A stretch of 64,000 nucleotides of DNA from Pedobacter deserti (GTDB lineage Bacteria; Bacteroidota; Bacteroidia; Sphingobacteriales; Sphingobacteriaceae). Each line of letters begins with the position of its first letter. Within the stretch, counting starts at the first letter, position 1. The position numbers and the translations under genes were made by a program. Where the stretch lies: contig NZ_JAFMZQ010000001.1 in assembly GCF_024436415.1 (NCBI RefSeq), forward strand, positions 496,001 to 560,000, written 5' to 3'. The notes under the pieces are model-generated. The model was not told the DNA's origin and made no database searches. It was given only the letters and a program-made list of their open reading frames with translations. Shown piece after piece: positions 17,434 through 26,017 of this stretch.

Positions 17434-18021
17434 TTAAAAAAGGTCTTTAAAGATGCCCGGAGACAGTAATATTATGAGCCCTGTGTTTCTTAAATTGCCC
17501 CTGATCACTTTGAGCGCCCGGGTCAGATTGGCCTCCACACCCTTTTCGGAGATTCCCATGCGCGCAGCGATCTCAGCGTTGTTCAGTCCCTCTGTACGGC
17601 TATAATAGAACGTGAGCCGGCATTTTTCGGGGAGCTGCTCCACGATGCCGTTGATGTATTCTTTCAGGAACAAGGCATCCAGCTTTGCTTCATCGTCTTC
17701 AAGATCAACAAAGGCGTAATGGGCTTCTGCAAGTTTTTCCCTGTGCCTTCGTCGCTGGTAGTGCTTAAAAACAGCAAACTTAACCGCGGTATTCAAATAG
17801 GCAGGAACATTCACAATGTTCTGGCTTTCTCTTTTCTCCCACAAGGCAATAAAGACTTCATGAACAATGTCTTCGGCCTGGGCTTTATCTTTGGTGTGGT
17901 TCCAGGCAACCAGCAGCATCTTTTTCCAGTACCGATCATAAATCTCCGAAAATGCCTCCCGCCTGTCCTGAGCCATCAGTTCAAGCAGTTCAGCATCGGT
18001 AAGTAAAGCAGATATCGGCAT
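17434..18021 (-). CDS. ECF sigma factor (RNA polymerase sigma-70 family, FecI-like)
   Basis: 195 residues when started at the ATG at 18019-18021, which gives M-P-I-S-A-L-L-T-D; an upstream in-frame ATG would add 14 residues with no family similarity. Region 2 is visible (A-F-S-E-I-Y-D-R-Y-W then A-E-D-I-V-H-E-V-F-I-A-L-W-E-K-R), as is region 4 with helix-turn-helix L-N-N-A-E-I-A-A-R-M-G-I-S-E-K-G-V-E. Read with the adjacent FecR and STN-SusC, it is the regulator expected to switch on the SusCD-ABC operon. It is transcribed away from the YtxH-like gene. Confidence 0.92.
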   Translation of the reverse strand: MPISALLTDAELLELMAQDRREAFSEIYDRYWKKMLLVAWNHTKDKAQAEDIVHEVFIALWEKRESQNIVNVPAYLNTAVKFAVFKHYQRRRHREKLAEAHYAFVDLEDDEAKLDALFLKEYINGIVEQLPEKCRLTFYYSRTEGLNNAEIAARMGISEKGVEANLTRALKVIRGNLRNTGLIILLSPGIFKDLF

Positions 18022-18104
18022 GGCTTTGTGTGTTCCCTGGTATAAAGTTAACAAAAAAACCATTTGACCACACTTGTTGTTATGCTTACATAAAACAAAA
18101 AATC

Positions 18105-18311
18105 ATGAAGAAAGAAACTAAGATTATCGCCGGCGTATTAGCGGGAGCGGCGCTGGGCGCGGCAGTGGCATTAATATTGGCATCAGACAAGTCGGGCGAC
18201 CTGAAAGATAAGGTGTCTGACTGGCTTAGCGATGTTCTCGATTCATCAAAAGACAAACTTGCAAACGTTACCGACAAAGTGAAAGACACCATTTCGAAAG
18301 TAAACGGGTAG
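18105..18311 (+). CDS. YtxH-like small membrane-anchored protein
   Basis: 68 residues starting at the ATG at 18105. One N-terminal membrane segment (A-G-V-L-A-G-A-A-L-G-A-A-V-A-L-I-L-A) is followed by an amphipathic, charged, probably helical tail (D-L-K-D-K-V-S-D-W-L...). This resembles YtxH/gas-vesicle GvpP-like proteins, whose function in Bacteroidota is unclear. An upstream in-frame ATG at 18030 exists, but the extra 25 residues overlap the divergent sigma gene region. It lies 9 nt before the metallo-beta-lactamase gene, so the two are probably one operon. Confidence 0.8.
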   Translation: MKKETKIIAGVLAGAALGAAVALILASDKSGDLKDKVSDWLSDVLDSSKDKLANVTDKVKDTISKVNG

Positions 18312-18320
18312 GTTTATTGA

Positions 18321-19718
18321 ATGAAAATTGCTTTCTATGGTGCTGCGCGGGCTGTAACGGGCAGCAAGCACCTCATCACACTAAATAACGGTACTCAACT
18401 TTTGCTCGACTGCGGCCTGTTCCAGGGGATGGGCGAGGTAACCGATGGCCTTAATCAGCGCTTCGGCTTCGACCCGGCTAAATTGTCGTACGTTGTCCTT
18501 TCTCATGCGCATATCGATCATTGCGGTTTGTTACCGCGGCTGGTGGCCGATGGCTTTGAGGGACAGATATTTTGTACTCCTGCAACGATGGACCTTGCAC
18601 GAATCCTTATGATGGACTCGGCCAAGATCCATATGCAGGATGCGGAATATGCAAACCGGCATGTAAAGGACGGCGAGACCAGCGAGGAACCGCTGTATAC
18701 CGACGACGATGTGGTGAAAACCCTGAGTCAGTTTAAGGTGGTCGAATATCTGGAAGATTATGAGATAGACCCCAGGATCACACTCCGGTTTACCGACGCT
18801 GGCCATATTATCGGCAGTTCGGCCGTTCATCTGCGGATTATTGAAGATGGAAAGGAGCACCGCATTACCTTCAGCGGGGATGTGGGCCGTTATGGCGACC
18901 TGATCCTGAAAAGTCCGCAGACCTATCCGCAGGCCGACTATATCCTGATGGAGTCTACCTATGGTGATTCCCTTCACAAAAGTCTGGAACCGATAGAGGA
19001 ATCGTTGCTGGAAATTATTAACCACACCTGTCTGATCAAAAAGGGCAAGGTGGTGATCCCCGCCTTTAGCGTAGGCCGTACGCAGGAACTTCTGTATGCG
19101 CTGAATGGCCTTGAGTTGAAAAATAAACTGCCGGACGTACCGTATTATGTTGACAGTCCGCTTTCGCTCCAGGCCACTGAAGTGTTGAAAAACCATCCTG
19201 AAGCCTATAACAATGGCGTAAAACAACTGATGAAGATCGATGACGATGTATTCAGCTTCAAGGGACTGAAATTTATAGAAAGCGTACAGGAATCTAAAGC
19301 GGTAAACGAAGATACCCGGCCTTGTGTCATTATCGCTTCTTCGGGCATGGCCGAGGGCGGTCGGGTAAGGCACCATATCCGTAATACAATTGGCAACCAG
19401 AAGAATACGATTCTTATGGTGGGCTATGCGGATCCGAATTCCCTAGCCGGACAACTGGTGGCAGGCAGCCGCACGGTATGGATGTTTAACGAAGAGTATG
19501 ATGTGGTAGCGGATGTGCGGTCGATACAATCCATGAGCGCGCACGGCGATTATGAGGACCTCCTTCATTTTCTCGAATGTCAGGACCCGGAACAGGTGAA
19601 GCAGATCTTTTTGGTGCATGGGGAGTACGAGGTGCAGCAGGCCTTCGCACAGCGTGTGCGCGACGCAGGCTTTAAGAACGTGACCATCCCGGAATACCGG
19701 CAGGTGTACGAGCTGTAG
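18321..19718 (+). CDS. Metallo-beta-lactamase/beta-CASP RNA-processing exonuclease-like protein
   Basis: 465 residues. The zinc-binding motif S-H-A-H-I-D-H-C-G lies at 61-69, later metal ligands are visible in F-S-G-D-V-G-R-Y-G-D, and the beta-CASP insert shows P-A-F-S-V-G-R-T-Q-E-L-L and I-A-S-S-G-M-A-E-G-G-R. The C-terminal RMMBL segment carries S-A-H-G-D-Y and the last His in F-L-V-H-G-E-Y-E. Relatives act on RNA (CPSF73/YSH1-like nucleases). It is cytoplasmic, with no signal peptide. It follows the YtxH-like gene by 9 nt. Confidence 0.92.
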   Translation: MKIAFYGAARAVTGSKHLITLNNGTQLLLDCGLFQGMGEVTDGLNQRFGFDPAKLSYVVLSHAHIDHCGLLPRLVADGFEGQIFCTPATMDLARILMMDSAKIHMQDAEYANRHVKDGETSEEPLYTDDDVVKTLSQFKVVEYLEDYEIDPRITLRFTDAGHIIGSSAVHLRIIEDGKEHRITFSGDVGRYGDLILKSPQTYPQADYILMESTYGDSLHKSLEPIEESLLEIINHTCLIKKGKVVIPAFSVGRTQELLYALNGLELKNKLPDVPYYVDSPLSLQATEVLKNHPEAYNNGVKQLMKIDDDVFSFKGLKFIESVQESKAVNEDTRPCVIIASSGMAEGGRVRHHIRNTIGNQKNTILMVGYADPNSLAGQLVAGSRTVWMFNEEYDVVADVRSIQSMSAHGDYEDLLHFLECQDPEQVKQIFLVHGEYEVQQAFAQRVRDAGFKNVTIPEYRQVYEL

Positions 19719-19738
19719 TCTGGCAGAAATGAGCATTG

Positions 19739-19766
19739 CGTAGCTAAAGGGATTTGTCTAAGTTTG
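19739..19766 (+). promoter_or_regulatory. Promoter 4 nt before the ATG of the methyltransferase gene
   Basis: TTG at 19736-19738, a 20-nt spacer, then TAAGTTTG at 19759-19766, matching the Bacteroidota promoter form. The box ends only 4 nt before the ATG at 19771, so the transcript would start at or next to the start codon: a predicted leaderless mRNA. Confidence 0.55.
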
Positions 19767-19770
19767 CCCG

Positions 19771-20460
19771 ATGGATGTATTTGGCCAGGCTCTAAAAGAT
19801 CAGTTCCGTAACCCCCCTTCGGATATTCTCTGGGTACATAATTCTTACGATGAACCGGAGGAGATGCCGGTCGACATCTATTTCCGAAGCGAAAAGGAAA
19901 TGCCGGAACTTGAGCTCAAAGCACTTGATGCCTGCCGCGGCAAGGTGCTTGATGTGGGCGCAGGGGTTGGAAGCCATGCCCTCGTTTTACAGGGCCGGGG
20001 ATTTGATGTTACGGGAATGGATATCTCAGAAGAGGCTGTGACCATTATGAAGCAGCGGGGACTGAAAAAAGCGCTGACCGGCGATATCCTGAAATATTCC
20101 GGGGCGGGGTACGATACCTTGCTGTTTATGATGAACGGTATTGGGCTGACGGGTTCGCTCCAGGGCTTAAGGTCATTTCTCAGCAAAGCTAAAGGGTTGA
20201 TCAACCCGGGCGGTCAACTCGTCTTTGACAGTTCCGACCTGATGTACCTGTACGAATCGGTGCCCTTTCCCTTAAACGGATATTACGGCGAAGTCAGTTT
20301 CCGATACGAATACAAAAGCCTGAAAGGGAATTGGTTTAAATGGGTGTATGTAGATCAGCAGACGCTCATGCGGACGGCCCGTGAAGCTGGCTGGCTCACA
20401 GAAATCCTGTTTGAAGACGGCAACGATCAGTACCTGGCGCGTCTGACCGTTGCCGGTTAA
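19771..20460 (+). CDS. Class I SAM-dependent methyltransferase
   Basis: 229 residues, cytoplasmic. The SAM-binding motif I is K-V-L-D-V-G-A-G-V-G-S (58-68), with the acidic residue of motif II in V-T-G-M-D-I-S and a motif at G-Q-L-V-F-D-S-S-D-L that resembles the post-motif strand of small-molecule methyltransferases. The substrate cannot be inferred. It is convergent with pepT, with only 3 nt between the two stops, and it probably has its own promoter. Confidence 0.85.
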   Translation: MDVFGQALKDQFRNPPSDILWVHNSYDEPEEMPVDIYFRSEKEMPELELKALDACRGKVLDVGAGVGSHALVLQGRGFDVTGMDISEEAVTIMKQRGLKKALTGDILKYSGAGYDTLLFMMNGIGLTGSLQGLRSFLSKAKGLINPGGQLVFDSSDLMYLYESVPFPLNGYYGEVSFRYEYKSLKGNWFKWVYVDQQTLMRTAREAGWLTEILFEDGNDQYLARLTVAG

Positions 20461-20463
20461 CCC

Positions 20464-21717
20464 TTAAGCTTTTTCTTCCCAGATGCAGGCGATATTGATG
20501 ATGGTCTGCACCGCCTTTTCCATGTCCTGTACCGAGGCCCATTCCTGCTTACCATGAAAGGCGTGTTCACCCGCAAAAATATTCGGGCATGGCAATCCCA
20601 TAAAGGAAAGGCGTGAGCCGTCGGTTCCGCCCCTGATACTTTGACGCTTCGGCGTTATACCTGCGCGCTCAATAGCCTCAATGCCGTATTGAATGACCTC
20701 GGGATGCCGATCGAGTACCTGCTTCATGTTCCGGTACTGCTCCGTGATTTCGAGGGTATAGGTAGCGTTGGGATAATCCTCGATAATGTTCTGGACGGTC
20801 GCATCAAGAAACTCGCCGTTGGCTTCAAGCTCTTCATTATTAAAAGCGCGCAGGATAAACCTGCCTTCAGCACGTTCTACGCTACCGCTGATAGAAACAG
20901 GATGAATGAAGCCTTCTTTCCCTTCTGTGGACTCGGGCGACAGGCAGTCAGACGGCAGCGCGCTGATCACGTCTGACAATATCTTGATGGCACTTTCCAT
21001 TTTGCCTTTGGCAAAGCCAGGATGCGTGCTTACCCCATGAATGGTGAGCAAGGCACCGTCGGCAGAAAAGGTCTCGTCTTCTATGGAACCCAAGGTTTCA
21101 CCGTCTACCGTATAACCAAAGTCGGCCCCAAGCTTGTGCAGGTCGGCTTTATCCACACCGCGACCAATCTCTTCGTCGGGTGTAAAAAGTATTTTGATCG
21201 TTCCGTGTTTTACGTCCGGATGCTGCATAAAAAAGGCCGCAGCTTCCATAATCTCGGCCACGCCTGCCTTATTGTCGGCCCCCAGCAGCGTAGTTCCGCT
21301 CGCGGTAATGATGTCGTTTCCGATCTGGTCTTTGAGATCCGGATGTTCATGCATACGCAAGACAATACTGTTATCGTCGGGCAAAACCAGGTCCTGGCCC
21401 TGATAATTGGTATGTATAATAGGTTTTACAGCATGTCCGCTGCAGTCGGGCGAAGTATCCATGTGTGAGCAGAAGCATATTACCGGCACTTGCTTTTCTG
21501 TATTGGAAGGGATGGTTGCATATACATAGCCATGATCGTCCATATGCGCATCAGCTATGCCCATATCCTGAAGTTCCTGTACCAGGACATTCCCAAGATC
21601 CTTCTGCTTTTCGGTAGAGGGTGTGGCGGGCGACATCGGGTCAGACTGCGTATCAATCTGCACGTACTTAATGAAGCGGTTTTGGAGCGTTTTAGTTTTA
21701 TTTTGATAATTTAGCAT
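20464..21717 (-). CDS. pepT: Peptidase T (tripeptide aminopeptidase, M20 family)
   Basis: 417 residues from the ATG at 21715-21717 (M-L-N-Y-Q-N-K-T). Di-zinc ligands of the M20 family are visible: C-S-H-M-D-T-S, L-G-A-D-N-K-A-G, the catalytic acid in T-P-D-E-E-I-G-R-G, and Y-T-V-D-G-E. The conserved C-terminal R-G-G-T-D-G-S-R-L-S and H-G-K-Q-E-W are present. It removes the N-terminal residue from tripeptides in the cytoplasm. An upstream in-frame ATG at 21747 is rejected because a -7 box (TAACTTTG, 21735-21742) lies between the two starts. Confidence 0.95.
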   Translation of the reverse strand: MLNYQNKTKTLQNRFIKYVQIDTQSDPMSPATPSTEKQKDLGNVLVQELQDMGIADAHMDDHGYVYATIPSNTEKQVPVICFCSHMDTSPDCSGHAVKPIIHTNYQGQDLVLPDDNSIVLRMHEHPDLKDQIGNDIITASGTTLLGADNKAGVAEIMEAAAFFMQHPDVKHGTIKILFTPDEEIGRGVDKADLHKLGADFGYTVDGETLGSIEDETFSADGALLTIHGVSTHPGFAKGKMESAIKILSDVISALPSDCLSPESTEGKEGFIHPVSISGSVERAEGRFILRAFNNEELEANGEFLDATVQNIIEDYPNATYTLEITEQYRNMKQVLDRHPEVIQYGIEAIERAGITPKRQSIRGGTDGSRLSFMGLPCPNIFAGEHAFHGKQEWASVQDMEKAVQTIINIACIWEEKA

Positions 21718-21734
21718 ATCCGTAAGGTAAGTCA

Positions 21735-21742
21735 CAAAGTTA
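21735..21742 (-). promoter_or_regulatory. -7 promoter box (TAACTTTG) for pepT
   Basis: TAACTTTG on the minus strand fits TAnnTTTG and ends 17 nt before the pepT ATG at 21717. No -33 TTG is apparent. It lies in the divergent region between pepT and the barrel-protein gene. Confidence 0.5.
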
Positions 21743-21758
21743 GCCATTAGATTATAAT

Positions 21759-22475
21759 TTGACCAGTACCCGAGCTATATCGACAAAAAGCCTGTTTGCG
21801 CTATGGGCGCTTATGACCCTGTGCCTTTCTGCCACTGCACAGTCGAATTATTATAAGCTGGGCATTGGCGGTGGATACGGTTTTACCCAGGCCTTCACAG
21901 ATCTGCTGGACCAGGACTTTTCGAAGGCCATTTACGGACAGGCGGAGTTTTTCTTTAGCCCCTTCGTGAGTATAGGCGCCGAGATACAGCAAGGCAAGAT
22001 CAAATCAGGAAATTCGTCGGACGACCCGCTTGCCCGTGCTTTTGTGAACGATTATACGCTTACAGGCCTGAATGCAAAGTTGTACCTCGGGGCGGTGACA
22101 GACCATCGTTCGGGCAGACTGCTGGATGCACTGAAATGGCTGTACCTGGGCTCCGGTGCAGCGATCATCAGAAATAAGATATCCCACAAAAATGAGCTGG
22201 AAGATGATATCTACCTTGGTAAAAGTAAATCCCGGGAACTTGTGCTCCCCCTGAATCTGGGCTTCAGTTATTACTTCAACGACCGGGCGGGCATGCCGCG
22301 ACTTGGCATAAACGCGAATATACAGGTCAATTTTTCACTCGGAGAGGGTCTGGACGGATACGACAGGTCGAACGTTACCTTCAAAGAGGATGTGCCCGAC
22401 CGTTATCATTTTTACAGTGCGGGACTGAGATACCTGTTTGGCCCCACAGGATTGTCGAAACGCTCACTTAACTAG
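21759..22475 (+). CDS. Outer-membrane beta-barrel-like protein, TTG start
   Basis: 238 residues. The N-terminus is a signal peptide (S-L-F-A-L-W-A-L-M-T-L-C-L-S-A-T-A-Q), then strands with alternating hydrophobic/aromatic residues: Y-K-L-G-I-G-G-G-Y-G-F, E-F-F-F-S-P-F-V-S-I-G-A-E, G-L-N-A-K-L-Y-L-G-A and a late Y-S-A-G-L-R-Y-L-F. This suits an OmpA-like or outer-membrane-protein barrel, but no family is certain. TTG at 21759 is the only usable start between the upstream in-frame stop (21741) and the signal peptide; the first ATG falls inside the hydrophobic core. It is first in an operon with an M14 peptidase and a rhomboid. Confidence 0.75.
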   Translation: MTSTRAISTKSLFALWALMTLCLSATAQSNYYKLGIGGGYGFTQAFTDLLDQDFSKAIYGQAEFFFSPFVSIGAEIQQGKIKSGNSSDDPLARAFVNDYTLTGLNAKLYLGAVTDHRSGRLLDALKWLYLGSGAAIIRNKISHKNELEDDIYLGKSKSRELVLPLNLGFSYYFNDRAGMPRLGINANIQVNFSLGEGLDGYDRSNVTFKEDVPDRYHFYSAGLRYLFGPTGLSKRSLN

Positions 22476-22485
22476 TTTTTCTTCA

Positions 22486-24228
22486 ATGAAAAGGCCCTTA
22501 TTATTCATGTTGCTTTATACCATAACCATGCATACATCTGCACAGCTTACGCCGTATGAACAGAGCGGCAAAAAGGAAACGGCTACATACGATCAGGTTA
22601 TTGCCTGGTACGCCGGTCTGGACATGCAGTACGAACAGGCGAAACTGATCGAATGCGGTGAGACGGATTTCGGTAAACCCCTGCATGTGCTGGTCCTTTC
22701 AAAGGATCGTATTTCCGATCCGGCAGAAGCCAGGCGCAGGAACAAATGCGTACTGCTGATCAACAACGGCATTCACCCCGGCGAGCCTGAGGGTATTGAT
22801 GCGAGCATGATGCTGGCGCGCGATCTCCTTAAGAACAACGCGCTGCCTGAAAATGTGGTTATCTGCATCATTCCGTTATATAATATTGATGGAAGTTTTA
22901 ACAGAAGCGGTACCTCACGTGCCAATCAGAACGGTCCGGCCGCCTATGGCTTCAGGGGCAACGCCCGGAACTACGACCTGAACCGTGATTTCATTAAATC
23001 TGACTCGAGAAATGCTGTGGCTTTTCAGGAGATCTTTAATACCTGGAAGCCGGAAATCTTTGTGGATACCCATACGAGCAACGGCGCGGACTACCAGTAC
23101 GTCATGACGCTGATACCAACCCAAAAAGACAAGCTTCAGCCTTTACTGAGTGAATACCTGACCTCGACAATGCTGCCTGAACTCTACCGCAGGATGGAGA
23201 AAGCCGGTTATGAAATGACGCCTTACGTGAACAGCATAGAGGAAACACCGGATGCCGGCATTATGGGCTTCCTGGAAACGCCGCGGTACTCCACGGGTTA
23301 CGCCGCATTGCACAACACCATCGGTTTTATGCCGGAAACGCACATGCTGAAGCCTTATCCGCAGCGGGTAGACGCTACGTACAAACTGCTCCAGATTTAC
23401 GTCGATCTGGTAGAACGAGATGCCCGGCTGATCCGTGAAAACAAACGCAAGGCAGATGAAGCGGTGTCGGCCCAGTCCGATTTCCCGCTTGCCTGGAAAC
23501 TTAACCGCGACAAGTATGACGAGCTGCAGTTTAAAGGCTATGAGGCCAAGTATAAACTCAGCGAGGTAAGCGGTCTGGATCGCCTGTATTACGACAGGAA
23601 TGCGCCTTTTACCAAAACCATAAAGCAGTGGAATAACTTTGAGGCTTCGGTGGTTGTTAAAAAGCCCGTGGCATATATCATTCCGCAGGCCTGGGAGAAG
23701 GTGATCGCCTTGCTGCGGTTGAACGGCGTGAAAATGGGCAGATTAACGGAACAGGCAGAGCTTGATGTTGAAATGTATTACATTGGGGAGTATAAGACCA
23801 GCACCGCACCTTATGAGGGGCATTACCTGCACTCCGCCCTGCAGTTGAAGCCCGTCCGGCAAAAGATCTACTTTTACGAGGGAGATTATGTGGTGTACAC
23901 AAACCAGGCGGTCAACCGTTATATTGTAGAAACCCTGGAACCGCAGGCGACTGACTCTTTCTTTAACTGGAACTTTTTCGACGCAGTATTGAGCATGAAG
24001 GAACATTACTCTGCCTATATTTTTGAGGATACTGCGGCCGAGCTGCTCAAAGCACAGCCGCAGTTGCGGGAAGCGCTTGAGAAGGAAAAGCAAAAGAACC
24101 CTAAGCTGGCCCAGGATGCAGGCGCGCAGCTGGACTTTGTATATAAAAACTCTACCTACTACGAAAAGACACATTCACGATATCCTGTTGCACGTTTACT
24201 TAGCCCTAAGCCCTTATCATTAAAATAA
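22486..24228 (+). CDS. Secreted M14-family zinc carboxypeptidase-like metallopeptidase
   Basis: 580 residues from the ATG at 22486, with a signal peptide (about 1-20, ending H-T-S-A-Q). Zinc ligands of the M14 family are in place: H97 and E100 in G-I-H-P-G-E-P-E-G, H196 in D-T-H-T-S, and the likely catalytic Glu284 in F-M-P-E-T-H. Conserved R-N-Y-D-L-N-R-D is also present. A C-terminal part (about 330-580) of unknown function follows. It probably trims peptides in the periplasm or outside the cell. It starts 10 nt after the barrel gene and ends 1 nt before the rhomboid gene. Confidence 0.9.
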   Translation: MKRPLLFMLLYTITMHTSAQLTPYEQSGKKETATYDQVIAWYAGLDMQYEQAKLIECGETDFGKPLHVLVLSKDRISDPAEARRRNKCVLLINNGIHPGEPEGIDASMMLARDLLKNNALPENVVICIIPLYNIDGSFNRSGTSRANQNGPAAYGFRGNARNYDLNRDFIKSDSRNAVAFQEIFNTWKPEIFVDTHTSNGADYQYVMTLIPTQKDKLQPLLSEYLTSTMLPELYRRMEKAGYEMTPYVNSIEETPDAGIMGFLETPRYSTGYAALHNTIGFMPETHMLKPYPQRVDATYKLLQIYVDLVERDARLIRENKRKADEAVSAQSDFPLAWKLNRDKYDELQFKGYEAKYKLSEVSGLDRLYYDRNAPFTKTIKQWNNFEASVVVKKPVAYIIPQAWEKVIALLRLNGVKMGRLTEQAELDVEMYYIGEYKTSTAPYEGHYLHSALQLKPVRQKIYFYEGDYVVYTNQAVNRYIVETLEPQATDSFFNWNFFDAVLSMKEHYSAYIFEDTAAELLKAQPQLREALEKEKQKNPKLAQDAGAQLDFVYKNSTYYEKTHSRYPVARLLSPKPLSLK

Positions 24229-24229
24229 T

Positions 24230-24847
24230 ATGGAATCTTTACACGAAACGCCCGTTGCCTCAATCATCTTTTTATTTACCATTGTGACCAGCCTTTATGC
24301 GTTCAGCAATCCGGACCTGTATGGGAAGTTTATGCTGCACCCCTATAGTGTTTCGCGCCGTTATAAATTGCATACGCTGATTACGAGCGGATTGATCCAT
24401 GCCGACTGGATGCACCTGATCTTTAACATGGTCACTTTCTGGTCGTTCGGCTTCGGGCTTGAAAAGGTTATCGGCTCAGTTAACTTTGCGATCCTGTATT
24501 TCGTGAGTCTAATTCTGAGCGATATCCCTACTGTAGTCCGCCATAAGAATGATATGTGGTACAACAGCCTCGGAGCGTCGGGGGCGATCAGTGCGGTGCT
24601 TTTTTCATACATTCTCTATTCGCCTTTTACTTCATTGTATATTATGCTTATTCCCATTCCGGTCTGGGCAATCGTGTTTGGCCCGCTTTATCTTGTATAT
24701 TGCGTATACGCCTCCAGAGAGGCGCGGGACAATATAAACCATGATGCCCACTTTTTTGGCGCATTGTCGGGTCTGATCCTTACCGTTCTTCTTGTGCCGG
24801 GCGTGATCCCGCATTTCCTGAACCAGATTATGCTTAAGCTTGCCTAG
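24230..24847 (+). CDS. Rhomboid-family intramembrane serine protease
   Basis: 205 residues, polytopic membrane protein with about six helices. Catalytic Ser117 lies in L-G-A-S-G-A, and the partner His174 in N-H-D-A-H-F-F-G-A-L. The upstream W-M-H-L-I-F-N (His62, Asn66) matches the rhomboid helix-2 His/Asn motif. All active-site residues are present, so it should be an active protease cleaving membrane substrates. It starts 1 nt after the M14 peptidase stop and is probably cotranscribed. It is convergent with the next gene. Confidence 0.92.
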   Translation: MESLHETPVASIIFLFTIVTSLYAFSNPDLYGKFMLHPYSVSRRYKLHTLITSGLIHADWMHLIFNMVTFWSFGFGLEKVIGSVNFAILYFVSLILSDIPTVVRHKNDMWYNSLGASGAISAVLFSYILYSPFTSLYIMLIPIPVWAIVFGPLYLVYCVYASREARDNINHDAHFFGALSGLILTVLLVPGVIPHFLNQIMLKLA

Positions 24848-24857
24848 CAACCGGCGT

Positions 24858-25820
24858 TTATAATACGGCGGGAAGTGCCGGGGGATGGAAATAGCTCATC
24901 GGATTAGCCGGATCTTTGATGATTTCAAACAGGGTGTGGCCCCATGGTTTCCAGAATTCCTGTAGCACCTGCGCATAGGTTTTATGCTGCCAGTGATCAA
25001 AGATCGGCTTGTTTAGGGTGCCCTTGAGCGGCATGGGCTCGATGTAAATGGTACCCTCCACAGGCATCACCGCGTATTCGGGGAGGCGGTTAAACAAATA
25101 TGCCGAATAATAGAACCTGGCACAGAGTTCTTCAAACTGCTCCGCGGAAAGCTTGGTCCCTTTGATCTGATCGAGTAATTGCTGATGGAATCGGGCATTG
25201 GTGCCATTGTCCTGCAGACAGGCCACGATGCCGAAATTCTTCATCTTCATCGAAAAGGTAAGCGTGTTGATTTCATCGCGGAAGCTGAACGGTGTATCTT
25301 CCGCCAGCTCGACGACCACGATAGACCAGGGTTGAAATTCTTCGAACTCCACCGGTGTATAGATGCCCTGAATCATGGTATGCAGGTTGCCGAACTTATG
25401 CATGAGGCCCTGCGACATGTTCAGTCCGTCGGCACTCAATTGCTGCTGGCGCACTGCGGCGTTCATTTCCAGGTACACCAGCCCATACAGGAATTTCCCG
25501 ATCCAGTTAAAGATGTCGGCTTGAACTAACTGCGACACTCCCTGGTACCCCTCAGAAAAAGCCTGCTGCATTCTCTGCTCCAGCGCATCAACAAAGTGTT
25601 CCTGCACTTCGATATTCACCGGAACCTTCAGGCTGTTGTAGCTGCGGATACTTTCATCGAGCAGTTTAATCGGCTCCTCTCCGCTAAGTCCCGCCATATC
25701 GAGCAGCCAGCGTGGCAGGATATTGCTTTCTTCTATGGGTGTCGAAAATGTATCGCCGCTCAGGTAACACTTTTTATAATGAAAGTCGAAACTGCGGAAG
25801 GGCTGGTAAACTGTGCTCAT
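24858..25820 (-). CDS. Hypothetical protein of 320 residues
   Basis: I do not recognise this family. No signal peptide or membrane helix is visible, so it is probably cytoplasmic. It begins M-S-T-V-Y-Q-P-F-R-S-F-D-F-H-Y-K-K-C-Y-L-S-G-D; the C-terminal third is rich in aromatic and Pro residues (D-H-W-Q-H-K-T-Y-A-Q-V-L-Q-E-F-W-K-P-W-G). There is no obvious catalytic motif. It is the last gene of a tight three-gene operon, 11 nt after a small membrane protein that directly follows a rhodanese gene. The codon use and length suggest a real, conserved gene. Confidence 0.85.
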   Translation of the reverse strand: MSTVYQPFRSFDFHYKKCYLSGDTFSTPIEESNILPRWLLDMAGLSGEEPIKLLDESIRSYNSLKVPVNIEVQEHFVDALEQRMQQAFSEGYQGVSQLVQADIFNWIGKFLYGLVYLEMNAAVRQQQLSADGLNMSQGLMHKFGNLHTMIQGIYTPVEFEEFQPWSIVVVELAEDTPFSFRDEINTLTFSMKMKNFGIVACLQDNGTNARFHQQLLDQIKGTKLSAEQFEELCARFYYSAYLFNRLPEYAVMPVEGTIYIEPMPLKGTLNKPIFDHWQHKTYAQVLQEFWKPWGHTLFEIIKDPANPMSYFHPPALPAVL

Positions 25821-25831
25821 GTATGTCTCCG

Positions 25832-26017
25832 CTACTTCTTTAACAAGTTGCGCATCTCCTTGAACAGTTTAAGTTTCAGATATCCAAAGAACACGGCAAA
25901 ACCAATAAAAGCGGCGATATAAGGGTACTGATTATTACTAACGCACCATACGATGCCTATGATGCATATAATAATCGCCAGGGTGTAAAAAACGTTTAAC
26001 GCGATCTTTTTGACCAT
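25832..26017 (-). CDS. Small membrane protein (DUF6358-like)
   Basis: 61 residues with two hydrophobic helices (about 6-26 and 32-48) and a basic C-terminus (K-L-F-K-E-M-R-N-L-L-K-K). The size and pattern recall the DUF6358 family of Sphingobacteriaceae, but I cannot confirm this. Its ATG (26015-26017) directly abuts the rhodanese stop codon (26018-26020) with no gap, so translation is probably coupled. Function unknown. Confidence 0.75.
   Translation of the reverse strand: MVKKIALNVFYTLAIIICIIGIVWCVSNNQYPYIAAFIGFAVFFGYLKLKLFKEMRNLLKK

Noticed and set aside
18531..19376. 281-residue minus-strand reading frame opposite the metallo-beta-lactamase gene
   Set aside because: Antisense to a well-supported gene and lacking any domain.
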